DNA of 64,000 nt from Gymnothorax reevesii (Eukaryota > Chordata > Actinopteri > Anguilliformes > Muraenidae): NCBI GenBank assembly GCA_029721435.1, contig CM056574.1, positions 1,437,001 to 1,501,000 on the forward strand, in the 5' to 3' direction. Shown piece by piece: positions 42,074 to 53,800 of the stretch (position 1 is the stretch's first letter; each line of letters starts with the position of its first letter). The position numbers and the translations under genes are program-made. The notes under the pieces are model-generated. The model saw only the letters and a list, made by a program, of their open reading frames with translations. It ran no database searches and was not told the origin of the DNA.

Positions 42074-42589
42074 TCTTAATCCACTTAAGTGTACACGCCC
42101 AAACTGATTCAGAAATAGATACGATACTCATCATTATGTCCTCCATGAGAAGGTTGGTTGGCCCTCTCTTGAAGAGGGGCGAAAGAGACATTGGCTTTTA
42201 TATATTTTTAAGGCTCTTAGCAGAGTGACACCTTACATTCCAAACCTACTGGAGTGGAATTTTGACTCTTACCTGACCCGTTAATCTGAGCTGTTACTCA
42301 TCAAAGTTCCTCAAGCCTGTACTGAGCTCAGTAAAACTGCATTTTCCTGTAATGCTCATGCTCATGGAACAAACGCCAGAACACTCTGAAGATGGAAGCA
42401 CTTCCGTCTATTACAGAGTTTAGGGCTATAATTTCTGAACACTGAGTTTGTAATTGTAATCGTTTTTAAATTATTTTTCTTACATTTATTTGTTGTTTTT
42501 GTTTTTAATGTATTTGTTTACTCAATGGTATTGAAAATGAGGGTAACCTCAATGTCCTTTCAAGAATAAATAAATAAAGGTTATATATA

Positions 42590-43371
42590 ACCCAGCACAG
42601 CCAGAACGGGAGATAGAGAGAGTGATATACAGCACAGGCAGCCTAAAAGAGAGAGAGTGCAATGTGGTGCACAGGCAGATTTAGAAAGAGAGCATGTGTA
42701 GAGCACAACTGGGTGACGGGCCCAGTGTAGAGTACAGCCATGTTTGGAGACCACAGTGTAGGGCACAATCAGGTTTAGAGAGAGCACAGTTTAGAGCAAA
42801 GGAAAGTTTAGAGAGCACAGTGGAGAGCACAGGCAGGTTCAGAGGGTGTATTTTAGAACGTAAGCAAATTTGTACAGCACAGTGTAGAGCAAAAAGAAGT
42901 AAAGAGAGAGCACAGTGTAGAGAGCAGACAAGTTTAGAGAGCGCAGTGTAGAGAGCAGACAAGTTTAGAGAGCACAGTGTAGAGAGCAGACATGTTTAGA
43001 GAGCATAGTGTGGAACAAAGTCAGTTATGTTAAGTATTGTGTAGAGCACAATCAGGTTTAGAGGCCACAGTGTGGAGCAGAGTCAGGTTTAGGGAGCACA
43101 GTACAGGACACAGACAGCTTTAGGGAGCACAGTACAGGACACAGACAGGTTTAGAGAGCACAATGAAGGGCACAGTCACTTCAGAGAGAACCAAGTGTAG
43201 AGGACTGACGGGTATAAAGAGCCTAATAGAATGCATAGGGAGGTTTAGAGAGTGCATTGCAGAGCAAAGTCAAAGTTTAAAGAGCACCGTGTAGAACACA
43301 GGAAGCTTTAGAGAGCATATTGTAGAGCACAATCAGGTTTAAAGAAAGCACAGTGTTGGGTGCAGACAGGT
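42590..43371 (+). repeat. Degenerate 31-bp minisatellite, part 1
   Basis: Units around GTTTAGAGAGCACAGTGTAG plus AGCACAGACAG, spacing about 31 bp with many substitutions and indels. Continues after the MITE (43800) and after the CR1 fragment (44567). Confidence 0.9.
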
Positions 43372-43374
43372 TAA

Positions 43375-43796
43375 GGCTCATATTCCAAAACGACACTCAC
43401 ACTCACCCTCCACTCTCCATATTGTGAGTACGAATGAAATACAACTGGAGTGAGAGAAAGAGATCGACCCACCACTAACCGAGGGAGCGATTTGTTGCGA
43501 CGCAAGTTGCAATTGCGTCGAGCACATGGCTGGAAATGATCCAGAGTTTCCAATGTTTATAACCACCTGAAAGCCATGACAACGAAATACCGGCGCAAGT
43601 TAGTGCGGCTCAAGGGAGGTGTTCCCTGCACTCAACCTTCACTCAGAAAGAGACACTATTTTCAGTGTGAGTGAGGTCTCTGACAGCAAATGAGTGTTAG
43701 GACAACCTCTGACTCATTTGGTATAACCTGACACTAACTAAGTTTTAGTTCTCACTCGCACTCAATTAGTGTGAGTGTCGTTTCTGAATACAGGCC
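43375..43796. mobile_element. PIF/Harbinger-type MITE, 422 bp, TAA duplication
   Basis: The start GGCTCATATTCCAAAACGAC and the inverse of the end (GGCCTGTATTCAGAAACGAC) match in most positions and continue ACTCACACT on both sides. Flanked by TAA (43372-43374, 43797-43799), the 3-bp TWA duplication of Harbinger elements. It interrupts the 31-bp array, which rejoins when it is removed. No transposase inside. Confidence 0.85.
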
Positions 43797-43799
43797 TAA

Positions 43800-44366
43800 G
43801 AGAGCACAGAAAACAGAAAAATTTAAAGAACATATTATAGGGCACAGGCAGGTTTAGACAGAGCTAAGTGCAGAACACAGAAATATATGGGACATAGTCA
43901 AGTTTACAGAGCACATTGGAGAGAACAGGCAGGTGTAGAGAGAACACAATATAGAGCACAGTCAAGTATACGGAGAGCACAGCGTAGAACACAGGAAGGG
44001 TTAGAGAGCATAGTGTAGAGCATAGTCAGGTCTAAAGAAAGCATAGTATAGGGCACAAACAGGGTAAGAGTGCACAATGTAGAAAACAGGGATGTTTAGA
44101 GAGCACAGTGCAGGGAACAGCCTGGTTTAGACAGCATAGCGCAGGGCACTGATAGGCATATAGTGCCTAAAGGAGAGCATTGGGAGTTTTAGAGAGTGCA
44201 TTGTAGTGCAAATTCAGGTTTAAAGAGCACGGTGTAGAGCACTGTCAGGTTTAGAGAAGCACATTGTAGGGTGAGACGGGTCGCAAGCTTATTGTAGAAA
44301 ATGGGCATTTTTAAAGAACATATTATAGGGCACAAGCAGGTTTAGGCTGAGCAAAGTATAGAAAAT
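43800..44366 (+). repeat. Degenerate 31-bp minisatellite, part 2
   Basis: Same GTTTAGAGAGCACAGTGTAG-type units as 42590-43371, with longer unit variants (AGGCATATAGTGCCTAAAGG). Confidence 0.85.
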
Positions 44367-44367
44367 A

Positions 44368-44566
44368 GGAATTAGGGAAATTAGGAAATATTTTTTCACC
44401 CAAAGAGTAATTTCGATGTGTAATAGCTTGCCTGTCCATATTGTTGAGGCAGAAACCTGGGGAATTTTCAAGAACAGTCTTCACTTAAAGCTGAAGTGAT
44501 ATATTCACAAAAGAAAGCCTGTTCTCACTACTCATGTTATGTTGTGTTATGTTATATGTTATGTTG
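44368..44566 (+). mobile_element. CR1 LINE 3' end fragment
   Basis: GAAATATTTTTTCACCCAAA, TAATAGCTTGCCTGTCCATA and GCCTGTTCTCACTACTCATG match the 3' ends of the two larger CR1 copies in this window (minus at 19,589; plus at 61,010). It ends in a (TTATG)n-like tail at 44,536-44,566. Inserted in the 31-bp array. Confidence 0.85.
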
Positions 44567-45050
44567 TAGAACACAGGAAGGTTTAGAGAGCATAGTTTAG
44601 AGCACAGAGATGTCTAGGGAGCACAGTGTAGAGAGAGCACCATGGAGAGCTCAGTCAGATATAGGGAGACCACAGTGTAGAATACAGGAACGTTCAGACA
44701 GCACAGGGTAGGACACAGGCAGATTTAAAGAGAGCATTGTGTAGAATACAGGAAGGTTTAGAAAACACAGTATGGTGCATAGTCAGGTTTTGACAGCACA
44801 GTATGGAGCACTGAAAGGTTTAGAGAGCATAATTTTGAGGACAGACAGGTATAGAGAGAGCACAGTGTAGAACACAGTCAGGTTTAGAGAGCATAGTGTA
44901 GAACAGTGAGATTTAGTGAACACATCATGGGGCACAGGGAGGTTTAGAGAGCACAGTGTGGAACACAATAAGGTTTAGAGAGCATATTGTAGAGCACAGG
45001 GAGGTTTAGAGAGCATAATGCAATACAGAGCAGGCAGCTGTAGAGAGCAC
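44567..45050 (+). repeat. Degenerate 31-bp minisatellite, part 3
   Basis: Final block of the array, GGTTTAGAGAGCACAGTGTA-type units, stopping near 45,050. Confidence 0.85.
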
Positions 45051-45960
45051 TGTAAACATGCACTTTTTTCATGTGTGCTGGGAGCTGTGGGGCCCTTGAC
45101 TGTTAGATGGGGGAGTCGGGGTTAAGAGAGTTTAGACAGAGTGAAAGAACAGGAGTATTTTCTGGGGGCACAGGGCTGAGCTATCGGTGGTGCAGGGATG
45201 TATGTGATTCTTTTACAGCTCCACCTGCTCTTCAGAGCCCTTTTCCTTTTCTTTTTATCGTTTCCTCAAAATATCCTTTCTGTATAATCACTTCATAATC
45301 TTGCCTCTGCGCTTTCTGTACCAAGATCTTCATGCTACTTTTCCAGAAAATTCCTCATTTTGTGATCTACAATGCCACCCCTGACCCATCCCCCCCAGGG
45401 TACTACAACTGCCACCTCCCCTCTACCCCTCTGCAGGGAACTACAACTCCCGCCTCTCCTCATCCCCTTGGGTCACTGAGATCTCCCAGCCACGGTGACC
45501 CTCATTAAAAACAAAAAGCAGATGGTGAGCTTGACTCCGGAACCTTCCTTGACCTCCTGGGTCCCTCTGTTTTCCCGCAGTTGGATCATAAGGAGGCCCA
45601 ATCACTCTCCATGAAGGCGGGGGGTAGTAGAGTTAGCCAGAATGATGTTCCGCCACCGTGGCACTGGGGAGTTACCATAATTACTCTGGTCAGGTGATGG
45701 TCTGACAGACCCTGTCATGTGACCCTGGGTTGGGAAAATTTTCATTCTATTAAATGCTGTAAACTATAAGAAGAATGGGGTACATTTTTTGTCAGGTTTT
45801 GATACCATTTGATTTCTAAATTTTATCTTCTTGACGGGATAGGAGAGTTTTGTTTATATACAGAGAGAGAGGAATTTTTGGATTTAAACATAAATGGCAG
45901 CTGTTGCTTTGTTGTAAATATGCTTTATGCAACTCTGAAGTAAGAATAGAGTGAACTGTC
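45051..45960 (+). other. Intergenic sequence, no gene recognised
   Basis: Unique-looking sequence, no supported ORF or repeat. Confidence 0.35.
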
Positions 45961-46574
45961 CTAATGTGGGACACTCAAGCTTCAGTGGCTGCGGCTCTTC
46001 CCCAAACTAATGAATGTCAGTGAAATTATTAACAAATCAAAGCTGTATTGATTTTAAGGGTATAAATTAATTATCATCTAAAATATTCTGCTATTTTTTA
46101 TTTAAATGTGTTGATGAAGTATTTATTCATCAAAAAGTAGTACAGTGCGCGTATACTGCCCTACAAAGCCTAAGTGCACTAACTACGCTTAGAGTAAAAT
46201 TCCAGTTGAGCAGCTTTGGGCTTGAAAGTATTCGGAGGTTAGGATCGATTTAGATGAAAATTATATCGAATCAAGTCAGTAAACCATCTGTCATCGATGA
46301 GCCAACTATTCGTTTGTTGGGACAGCAAACAAACTGAAGCCATTTTTTACTGCTTAAATTATTTGGTAGTTGCCGCACTTAGCCTTTGTAGGGCAGTATT
46401 TACTCTATGTTTGATTTTTAACCCATTCTGTGGTCATTGTCCCACTTTAGGACATGTGGCGTCCTAAAGTGGGACAGTATGATTAGCCTAATGTGGGACA
46501 GTTGTAAATTAGCTGGTCAGTTAAATAATGCATAGTGGGACATGATTTGCACTACATCTGTGATACTTACAGTT

Positions 46575-47866
46575 TCTCAGTGGTCTTCGCATTATTCATT
46601 GGCTGCCTGTAAAATTCAGAATTGAGTACAAAATACTAGTACTAACTTACAAAGCTTTAAATGACTTGGCCCCGGAATATCTTTGCAGTCTTCTCATTCC
46701 TTACTCCCCACCAAGATGACTTCGTTCACAAGGTGCTGAGTACTTGAAAATTCCAAATATATCTAGAATTACAATTGGAGGCAGAGCATTCTCTTACAAA
46801 GCACCAATTTTATGGAACAATCTCCCAAGACAAATTCGGGCTTCGGACACACTCTCTGTCTTCAAGAGGAGGCTGAAAACTTATGTTTTTAGTCTAACCT
46901 ATGATTAGTTCGTGATTAGTTATGTGTTGGCTCTGGTGAGACTGACTACAACCTTGTTTTATGATATGTTCATGATTTTGGAAGCCAGTGTTATGTAAAT
47001 CCATGTGGAACCGGTGGCACTGAGCCTGCATTGACGGTGCCAGTGGGGCTTGCTACAGCATTAGTCACCGGGGAGGTCCATATGGTACTGGTGTAGTGAT
47101 AAGCAAATCCATGTGGAACCGGTGGTACTGAGCCTACATTAACGGTGCCAGTGGGGCTTGCTACAGCCTTAGTCACCGGGGAGGTCCATATGGTACTAGT
47201 GTCTAGAAAATCTGAAGTGATCTTCCTGGAATAAGTGTAGGGCCTCTGTGCTGCAGGAAGTGGATGGAGGGGTGTTGACTGTTTCCTGACCAGTCAGCTC
47301 CTAAATTCTCATTTGGCACATGACACAGGACTGTATTTTTATTAATACGCAGTAGTTTTATCCAGTGCCTCACCCCACTTTTTTCTGTCTCTCTCTGAGG
47401 ATCTTTCCCTCCACAACCCTGAGTCCTGGATCATCCGAGCCCTGTCCCTCACCATGAGCGCTGGCTGCTGCTGTCCTGATCCGGTCCTGATCCGATCCGG
47501 TCCTGATCCAGTTCGGCTCCATCCTCCACATGCCACTTCCTGGAACTACCGATGCCACTGTTTAGATGGACTTTAATGGAACTCTATTGCCATTTTATCC
47601 TATTTAATTTTGTTATTAATTAGCTAGCCCGCGGAGGATGGGCTCCCCCACTATAGCCGGGTTCCTCCTGAGATTTCTTCCCACTGGGGAGTTTTTTCTC
47701 ACCACTGTTTGAGGATTTTTCTCCCTACTGGGAGTTTTTTGCCTCATTTTCTGTAATGGGGAATAGGCTGGGCACTGCCCTTTCAGTAACTCATCTCTCA
47801 CTGTAAAGCGTCTTTGTGACAGTTTATCTGTGAAAAGTGCTATACAAATAAATGGAAATTGAATTT
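46575..47866 (+). mobile_element. L2-type LINE, 3' part
   Basis: 46,583-46,905 reads as the L2 C-terminus: HWLPVKFRIEYKILVLTYKA, LAPEYLCSLLIPYSP, ISRITIGGRAFSYKAPILWN, NLPRQIRASDTLSVFKRRLK, with a stop after SPPR. The 3' UTR contains two 108-bp tandem copies (46997-47204) and ends with TCTCTCACTGTAAAGCGTCT and GTGCTATACAAATAAATGGA, the L2 3' terminus of fish. 5' truncated. Confidence 0.85.
46997..47204 (+). repeat. 108-bp tandem duplication in the L2 3' UTR
   Basis: AAATCCATGTGGAACCGGTG occurs at 46997 and 47105 with about 95% matching units. Confidence 0.9.
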
Positions 47867-50800
47867 TGTATTGGAATGTTTCATGGCAACAAATAATCTA
47901 TTTAGGGTCAAGTTTAGGGATGGCAGTTTGGCCGAAATCATTGCAGGCCTTCGAGTGTTTTACTTCAGGTTAACTCACGTTCATGAATTCAGACTTCGAA
48001 AAAAAGAGACCCATCCTGGTTGTATGTTCATTTTGAATATTAGTAAAATGATTTCTCTGCTCACAATGATAATATAAATATAAAAATGAATTAATTTTAT
48101 AAATATTATAAATATTTGATTTCTCTGATGGTGCTCAATTTCCCATCTCATCCAAGATGAACAGCATTGCAAATAGTTAAATAAACAAATAATATCTATT
48201 ATCATATATAAAATAATGTGGTGTGGACTTTTTAACATGGACTTCACAGTGTCCGACATTACAAAACAAACTGTCCCACATTAGGAAGACACACCCTGCG
48301 TCTGACAGGTTGGCACTAAGAGCACTGATAAGGGTGCCATTTATTTTCTGAACACTTTACCTGCATTTACTGTCTGGTTTGATTACGGTCACCTTCAGGG
48401 TTTCAAAATAATACTGGGTGTGGATTTACCCTGTTGGCTTTACATCGTAATACACTACAGAGGTCCGAAATACAAAACATGTCCCACATTAGGGAAATCC
48501 CCCCTACTACTAGCCACAAGAGTTCGGATGCTGTGTAAAACGTAAACGCACGCAGCACACGTGCTGAGAATATTCAACTCTGAACACACCACACACGTGT
48601 ACTGAGGATATTCTACACTGAGCAAATACCGCACACATGTGTGTTTTCAGTGGAGAATATTCCCAGCACAGGGTGCGGTGTGTGGCAATTTTGAAATACT
48701 TTATTCTGTTTAAAGAAATCTACTTTAAAGAACATTAATTCTGATTAAATTTTGTTGCAGACATGGTTTCAATCACATGGCTCTCAGGTCAAACAGGAAC
48801 CGAATACTTGAATGTCTGTCGTCATTATGAACCTTCAGTTCCTGGGCCAAGAAGCCGAATGTGATTGGTGTTCAGTGGTCTTACAGGGCCGCACGGAGTA
48901 TTCCAGTGCTGGAAGTCCGGCCAGTACCCCAGCACCAGCACATCCTGGCCTGTATTCACCGCTCTGCAGCCTCCATGGTGTAATCCTGCCTGACGCGCCG
49001 CAGCAGTCTGTCTACGACCCAGAACCCAACGGGCACCAGTGATGAAGTCACCCCTGCCAGTGCCGCAGGGACTGGTGGTAAACTCCAGCACCTCTCTAAC
49101 CCTTACACCACTGTACTCCTGTTCTTTCTCTCTCTCTCTCTCTAACACACACACAAACACATACACGCACACGCACTCGCACACACATGTTCTGATTAGC
49201 TGAGTCAAGACAAAGATTATGAAAAATGTTGCTTCCATTCCTTAATTAAAGTGTTTTTCTCAGGTCAAACAGTGCTGATTGATTGACAGGACTCAGGGCT
49301 TCATTAGCCTGTGAGAGATGTAGTGTTTGAGCACACAGGTGCTCTCTCACAGACACTGGTGTGTAATTCTCTCAGGATTGTCAGAGAGCATCTACTTACC
49401 GTGAATTATACTTTAATGGCTTGTGTGTGATGATGAGTCATCAGCTCTCGCACATTCGTCTGCTGCTCATCTCCACTGAACTCCGTTTAAACTTTTTTTT
49501 TGACTCTGTAAAGCATTTTTGAGTGCCCAGAAAAGCGCAAAACGAATATTATGCATTATTATTATTATCATTAAACTAGGACCTTCCCACAATGCACTGC
49601 AGCTCTGCAGAGTGAGGTCAGATGAGGTAAAAAAGGGCAACAACTTCCTCTGTACTGCTAACTTTCACGTGCTCGTCATGCCGAAAACTAAAATGCATAA
49701 TAAATGGGTAACCTCACACAGATCATCTCCTGATGCAAAATAGGGGTATGTAGATTAAACTGATCGATCAAAAGAGAGAATGTAGACTCAGAGGAAAAGA
49801 TAAAATGCTGAAACGCTAATGCAGAGTGGACAGGTATTCATGAGGACTGCACACCTCAGGCATGCTGCGGTGCCCTCTGAGAGCCAGCTGACCCGACCGC
49901 AGTCACGAGTTACCACAAAATGGGCCTGATATAAATGTTTATCTACATGCACTGGTGAATGAATGTATATCATTTTTTAAATTTCAAATATGACTGAAAA
50001 CCCCCCACATTTGTTAACCTCAATCTTTTTTTGTTGGAAAAATGAGATTTTCTTTCTTATCTCCTCAAAACCAAAGTTTTTAAGTGAATGCCTGCAGTGT
50101 TTAATATTGTCCGTCAGTGTTCTCTGAAATGTTCTTGAAGGGATTCAGCCGACTGCAGGATGGTTTGGGGACGGAATGAAATGTTGAACTCTGATGACTG
50201 CCGCTTCAAGTTAGAGACTGAAGTAAGAGTTTTCAGGAAGAAGGAGTATTGAGACAGAGAGATGTTTATTTCTCGTGCAGACCTGGCACTTTGAACAAAC
50301 CAAAACCTGAGACGTACATTGTGGATTATCAGCTAACAGGAAGTGAAAGCGAATGTGATTTTGAGCTCCGACAGGCCCTGTTGTCGATGGCAGAGAGAGG
50401 CGAGAAACAGACAAGTCGCTCTCTGAATATACAGTGAGTCTGTGCGTTGAGCTGATGTGCAGACCAGCCACAGAGTCTATGAGCTCAGAACAGATCTGCT
50501 TAAACTAACCCCCCCCAAATATATATAAGCGTGAAACAGGCTCATTGGCCCCTTTCCTGAAGTGATTTTACTCAGCTCTATCAAGGATGTAAAAAAACAG
50601 CCAATCAAAAACAAAACAACGACAGAATTGTACTTTTGAAAGTAAACACAACATTTTTAATCAAGAAATCCCCAAAATCTACACCACTGCACACCCCAGG
50701 CCACACGCACTCATCCATAAATTTACAAATGCACCAACAGTACACGCACACACACCCTCGCGATCACATCCAAACCCCAACCTTCTGACATCAAAGCCAA

Positions 50801-51020
50801 ACAGAGCAAAACCATGAAATTACAGGTAAGGTGTCAGTTACCCTTTGAAACCAAGTCCACCTGAAATCCAGGCAAGACCCAGCCAGCCCGGGAATTATAG
50901 AAGATGGAGAGAACAGAGGAGGAGAGATGGGGGGAGGGGGGGTTAGGCGGGATGTTGACAGTGTGATTACGCTGCTCACCTGAGAACTAAACCTCCACTG
51001 CAGCTGCACATCATCTACAG
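47867..51020 (+). other. Intergenic sequence; microsatellites only
   Basis: Contains the last GTGGGACA motifs (to 48493), an imperfect inverted repeat around GAATATTC / CACTGAG at 48,565-48,665, a CT/CA run at 49,125-49,190, an ATT run at 49,556-49,572 and a G-rich stretch at 50,928-50,942. Short ORFs without recognised domains. Confidence 0.4.
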
Positions 51021-51026
51021 GGAACC

Positions 51027-51448
51027 ACACACACACATGCATTCACACATGGACACACACACACAAACACACACAAACACACATGCACGTGCACGCTTTC
51101 ACACCCAGACACACACTCACACACACATGCATTCACACATGTACAGACACACACATACACACACACACACACGCATTCACACACACACACAAATACACAC
51201 ACACACACATATGCATTGACACAGGTACATACACATAAGCAAGCATTGACACACAGACACACACACACGCATGCAAAAATACGCATGTGCACACAAAAAC
51301 TCACACACCGACACTCACACATGTGCACATAAGTACTCCTACATGTACACACACATACACACATGCACGCACACACGTACACACACACACATGCATTCAC
51401 ACATGTACACACACACACATATGCATTCACACATGTACACACACACAG

Positions 51449-51491
<43 letters not shown>

Positions 51492-51611
51492 TTCACCCAT
51501 GTACATACACACACACATACACATACACAGACTCAAGCAAAAATACGCACACACACACAAAAACTCGCACACAGACATTCACACATGTACACACACACTC
51601 ACACAAACACA

Positions 51612-51651
<40 letters not shown>

Positions 51652-51690
51652 TTCACACATGTACACACACACTCACACACACAGATCCTC
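51027..51690 (+). repeat. CA-rich compound microsatellite
   Basis: (CA)n with recurring ATGCATTCACACATGTACAC blocks. ORFs on both strands (His/Thr or Cys/Val) are artefacts. Confidence 0.95.
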
Positions 51691-51721
51691 AAACAGTTAC
51701 TTTTTGGTAACTGCTAGAAGG

Positions 51722-51950
51722 CTCTAGATCCAGAGGACGGCCAAAGAAAAGGTGGAAGGGTTGTGTCAAAGAAGATCTGACAAAGTGCGGCCTCAGTGAA
51801 CGCTGGTATGGCGAGACGACCGATCGCCACACCTGGTGCTGCAAGACTTGGCAAGATCATGGTCAAGGTTAAGTTGGCAGATCACGCCGAACCCAGACGC
51901 CAACATCAACACCATCGCCGGGGACACAGGGTCTCCAAGGATTACAGTGA
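51722..51950 (+). mobile_element. LINE 3' coding remnant
   Basis: The + strand reads RSRGRPKKRWKGCVKEDLTK then CGLSERWYGETTDRHTW; the GRPKKRW...C-x3-DL pattern is the C-terminus of many non-LTR reverse-transcriptase proteins. It ends at a stop near 51,870. Only a fragment. Confidence 0.6.
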
Positions 51951-52740
51951 GTGGGGAACATTGAAATGCTGAGAAATGATGGGGAAATGCTGGGGAACAC
52001 AGAAAAATGTCTGGAAATATTGAGAAATGTTGGGGAAAATTATAAAATGATAGGTAATATTGGGCAATGTTGGGAACTATTGGGGGATATTGAGAAAAAC
52101 TGGGCAATGTGGGGGAACATTGTGGAATGTTGGGCATTTTAGGGAATAAAATGGGGAATATTGTGGTATGTGAGGGAAAACTGAGGAATGTTGAAAATGT
52201 TGGAGAATGTTGGGAAATATTTAAGGAATGTTAGCAATATTAAGGAAAGTTGCTGTGTGTTGGGGAAGGTTGGGCGATTTAGGGGAATTTTGGGGCACAT
52301 TGAGGAATGTTCGGAAATATTGGGGAAAGGTTGAGGAATATTGTGTAATTTTTGGTAATATCTATAAACATTGGGGAATATTGTTGAATTTTAAGGAATA
52401 AGGAGGAATTTTGAGGTGCACTGGACAATGTTGCAGAATGTTTGGGAGTGTTGGGGAGTATTTGGAAATGTCGAAGAATGTTTGGCAATATTGTGGAATG
52501 GTGGGGAATGTTGGAGACTTGGGGAATTTTGCGCAAATGTTGGGATGTTGTGGAATATTGTGGAATGTCAGTAAATACTGAGGAATGTTGGGAAATGTGG
52601 CGGAACATAGGGGAATGTAGGGGAATGTTAGGGATTGTTGGGAAAAGGTTAGGGAATACTGGGGAATATAGGGGAATATTAGCGAATGTTAGAGAGTATT
52701 GAGGAATGTTGGGGAGTGCTGGACTATGTTGGGATAATGG
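51946..52740 (+). repeat. Degenerate short-unit array (GGGGAATGTTGAG)
   Basis: About 790 bp of imperfect 10-14-bp units such as GGGGAATGTTG, GGAAATATTGA and GGGAATATTG. No stable period; strong purine/T bias on the + strand. Confidence 0.85.
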
Positions 52741-53460
52741 GCTAATATGGCTATAATGGCAGTGAGTGAATGACTGAGTGAGTCATGACCCTTTCATACT
52801 CAATATCTTAAGAATTATACTGGCCATAACCCTATATGTTTGCACATTAATATAGTGCAGCAAATGATCTGTTTAAAATTCGGTTGGCTCTGTGATGTTG
52901 CTTCATATTAATATGCAAAAATGCACATCATCGCATGGTCCTGTACCGTCTAGTAGGACTGCATGTTGCTTCAGTCAGTTAGCATGCCAACCAAACAAGC
53001 TAACACGTCAATAAAAATGTATATTATTATAAAATTTAAATGGTTGGTTTGGTCTATGAGAAGACCAAAGTCAGCAGGTGCTTGACATTCACTGACCATC
53101 CACAACAGAATGTTCAAATTAACAGCCGAGAATCATTTTCGTGCTACTAACCCTTATGTGTAAACGCTTCACTAGCAAAGGTCAAAAAGAAAAATCAGCA
53201 GCATTTTGGCTGGACTTTGTGAAAGAGTATTTTAAATGCCATCCTTTTCATATTTCTTTAAAAAAAAAAAAAAAGATCATTTTAGAACACTTTTCAAACC
53301 AAATCACAAAGTGGTTCTCAAACCTGAAGGGGAAAGCAAATACCAACATACGACAAACCAAACGAAGGATTCAAAAATAAATAACAGAAACTTACAGATA
53401 AAATATCTCTGATAATTTACAAGACATTAAGACCAACAGGGAAGTCACAGGTCAAATCAG
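52741..53460 (+). other. No feature recognised
   Basis: AT-rich, a 15-bp A run near 53,261-53,275. A 79-codon ORF at 53141-53380 lacks recognisable similarity. Confidence 0.35.
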
Positions 53461-53800
53461 ACCAGGATATGCTTTTCAATAAAAGTATATTTTCTAAATA
53501 GACACAGACTCCAACAGCCTAATATCCTCAGGCAGTTTATTCCAGAGCCTCAGGGCTCTCAGAGCGAACATCCTGTCCTTATTAGTGTTTAATCTAGAGT
53601 TTGGGTGGACAGGAAGCTCTTACCTGAGGATCTCAGGCTACATTGGGGTTTATAAGTTCTAAAATAGTCTGGAGCCAGGCTGTGAAGAGCTTTGAAAGTA
53701 ATTAATAAAACCTTAAAATCAATCCTAAAACAAATTGGAAGCCAGTGTATGTAGTTTAAGTTATTAAAATGATTATGATCTGAATGGGAAGAGAGGCAGG
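53461..53800 (-). mobile_element. Decayed interspersed repeat, LINE 3'-end-like
   Basis: On the minus strand, readings such as KDRMFALRALRLWNKLPEDI (RLLESVSI following) resemble the LWNSLP-type C-terminus of L2/Rex LINEs, followed by common fish repeat sequence (AAAATCAATCCTAAAACAAA on the + strand). Many stops. Confidence 0.45.

Larger units (their letters stand above)
41370..42580 (+). mobile_element. Second non-LTR LINE, 5' truncated, split by a retroposon
   Basis: 41373-41700 encodes an RT fragment: FQNYLLDRRQCVKIGH, GVPQGSVLGPMLFIVYIDDI and the catalytic LYADDTILY. After the inserted 356-bp repeat the LINE resumes at 42,074 (VGWPSLEEGRKRHWLLYIFK-like reading, HHYVLHEKVGWPS) with stops, and ends with GAGGGTAACCTCAATGTCCT and AATAAATAAATAAAGG at about 42,566-42,580. 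Clade likely Rex/L2-related; decayed. Confidence 0.8.
45961..48493. other. Candidate DNA element marked by GTGGGACA motifs, hosting an L2 insertion
   Basis: CTAATGTGGGACA or its inverse occurs at 45961, 46488, 48272 and 48480, with related AGTGGGACA forms at 46438-46476 and 46534-46542. TGTCCCACTTTAGGAC (46438-46453) and GTCCTAAAGTGGGACA (46461-46476) make a perfect 16-bp hairpin with a 7-bp loop. The motif is on both sides of the L2 LINE (46,575-47,866), so the host unit is older than the L2. Element ends are not defined. Confidence 0.4.

Noticed and set aside
48565..48665. Inverted repeat with GAATATTC and CACTGAG
   Set aside because: Imperfect and without target duplications; too weak to call an element.
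51011..51727. Cys/Val and His/Thr-rich ORFs up to 167 codons
   Set aside because: CA microsatellite translation.
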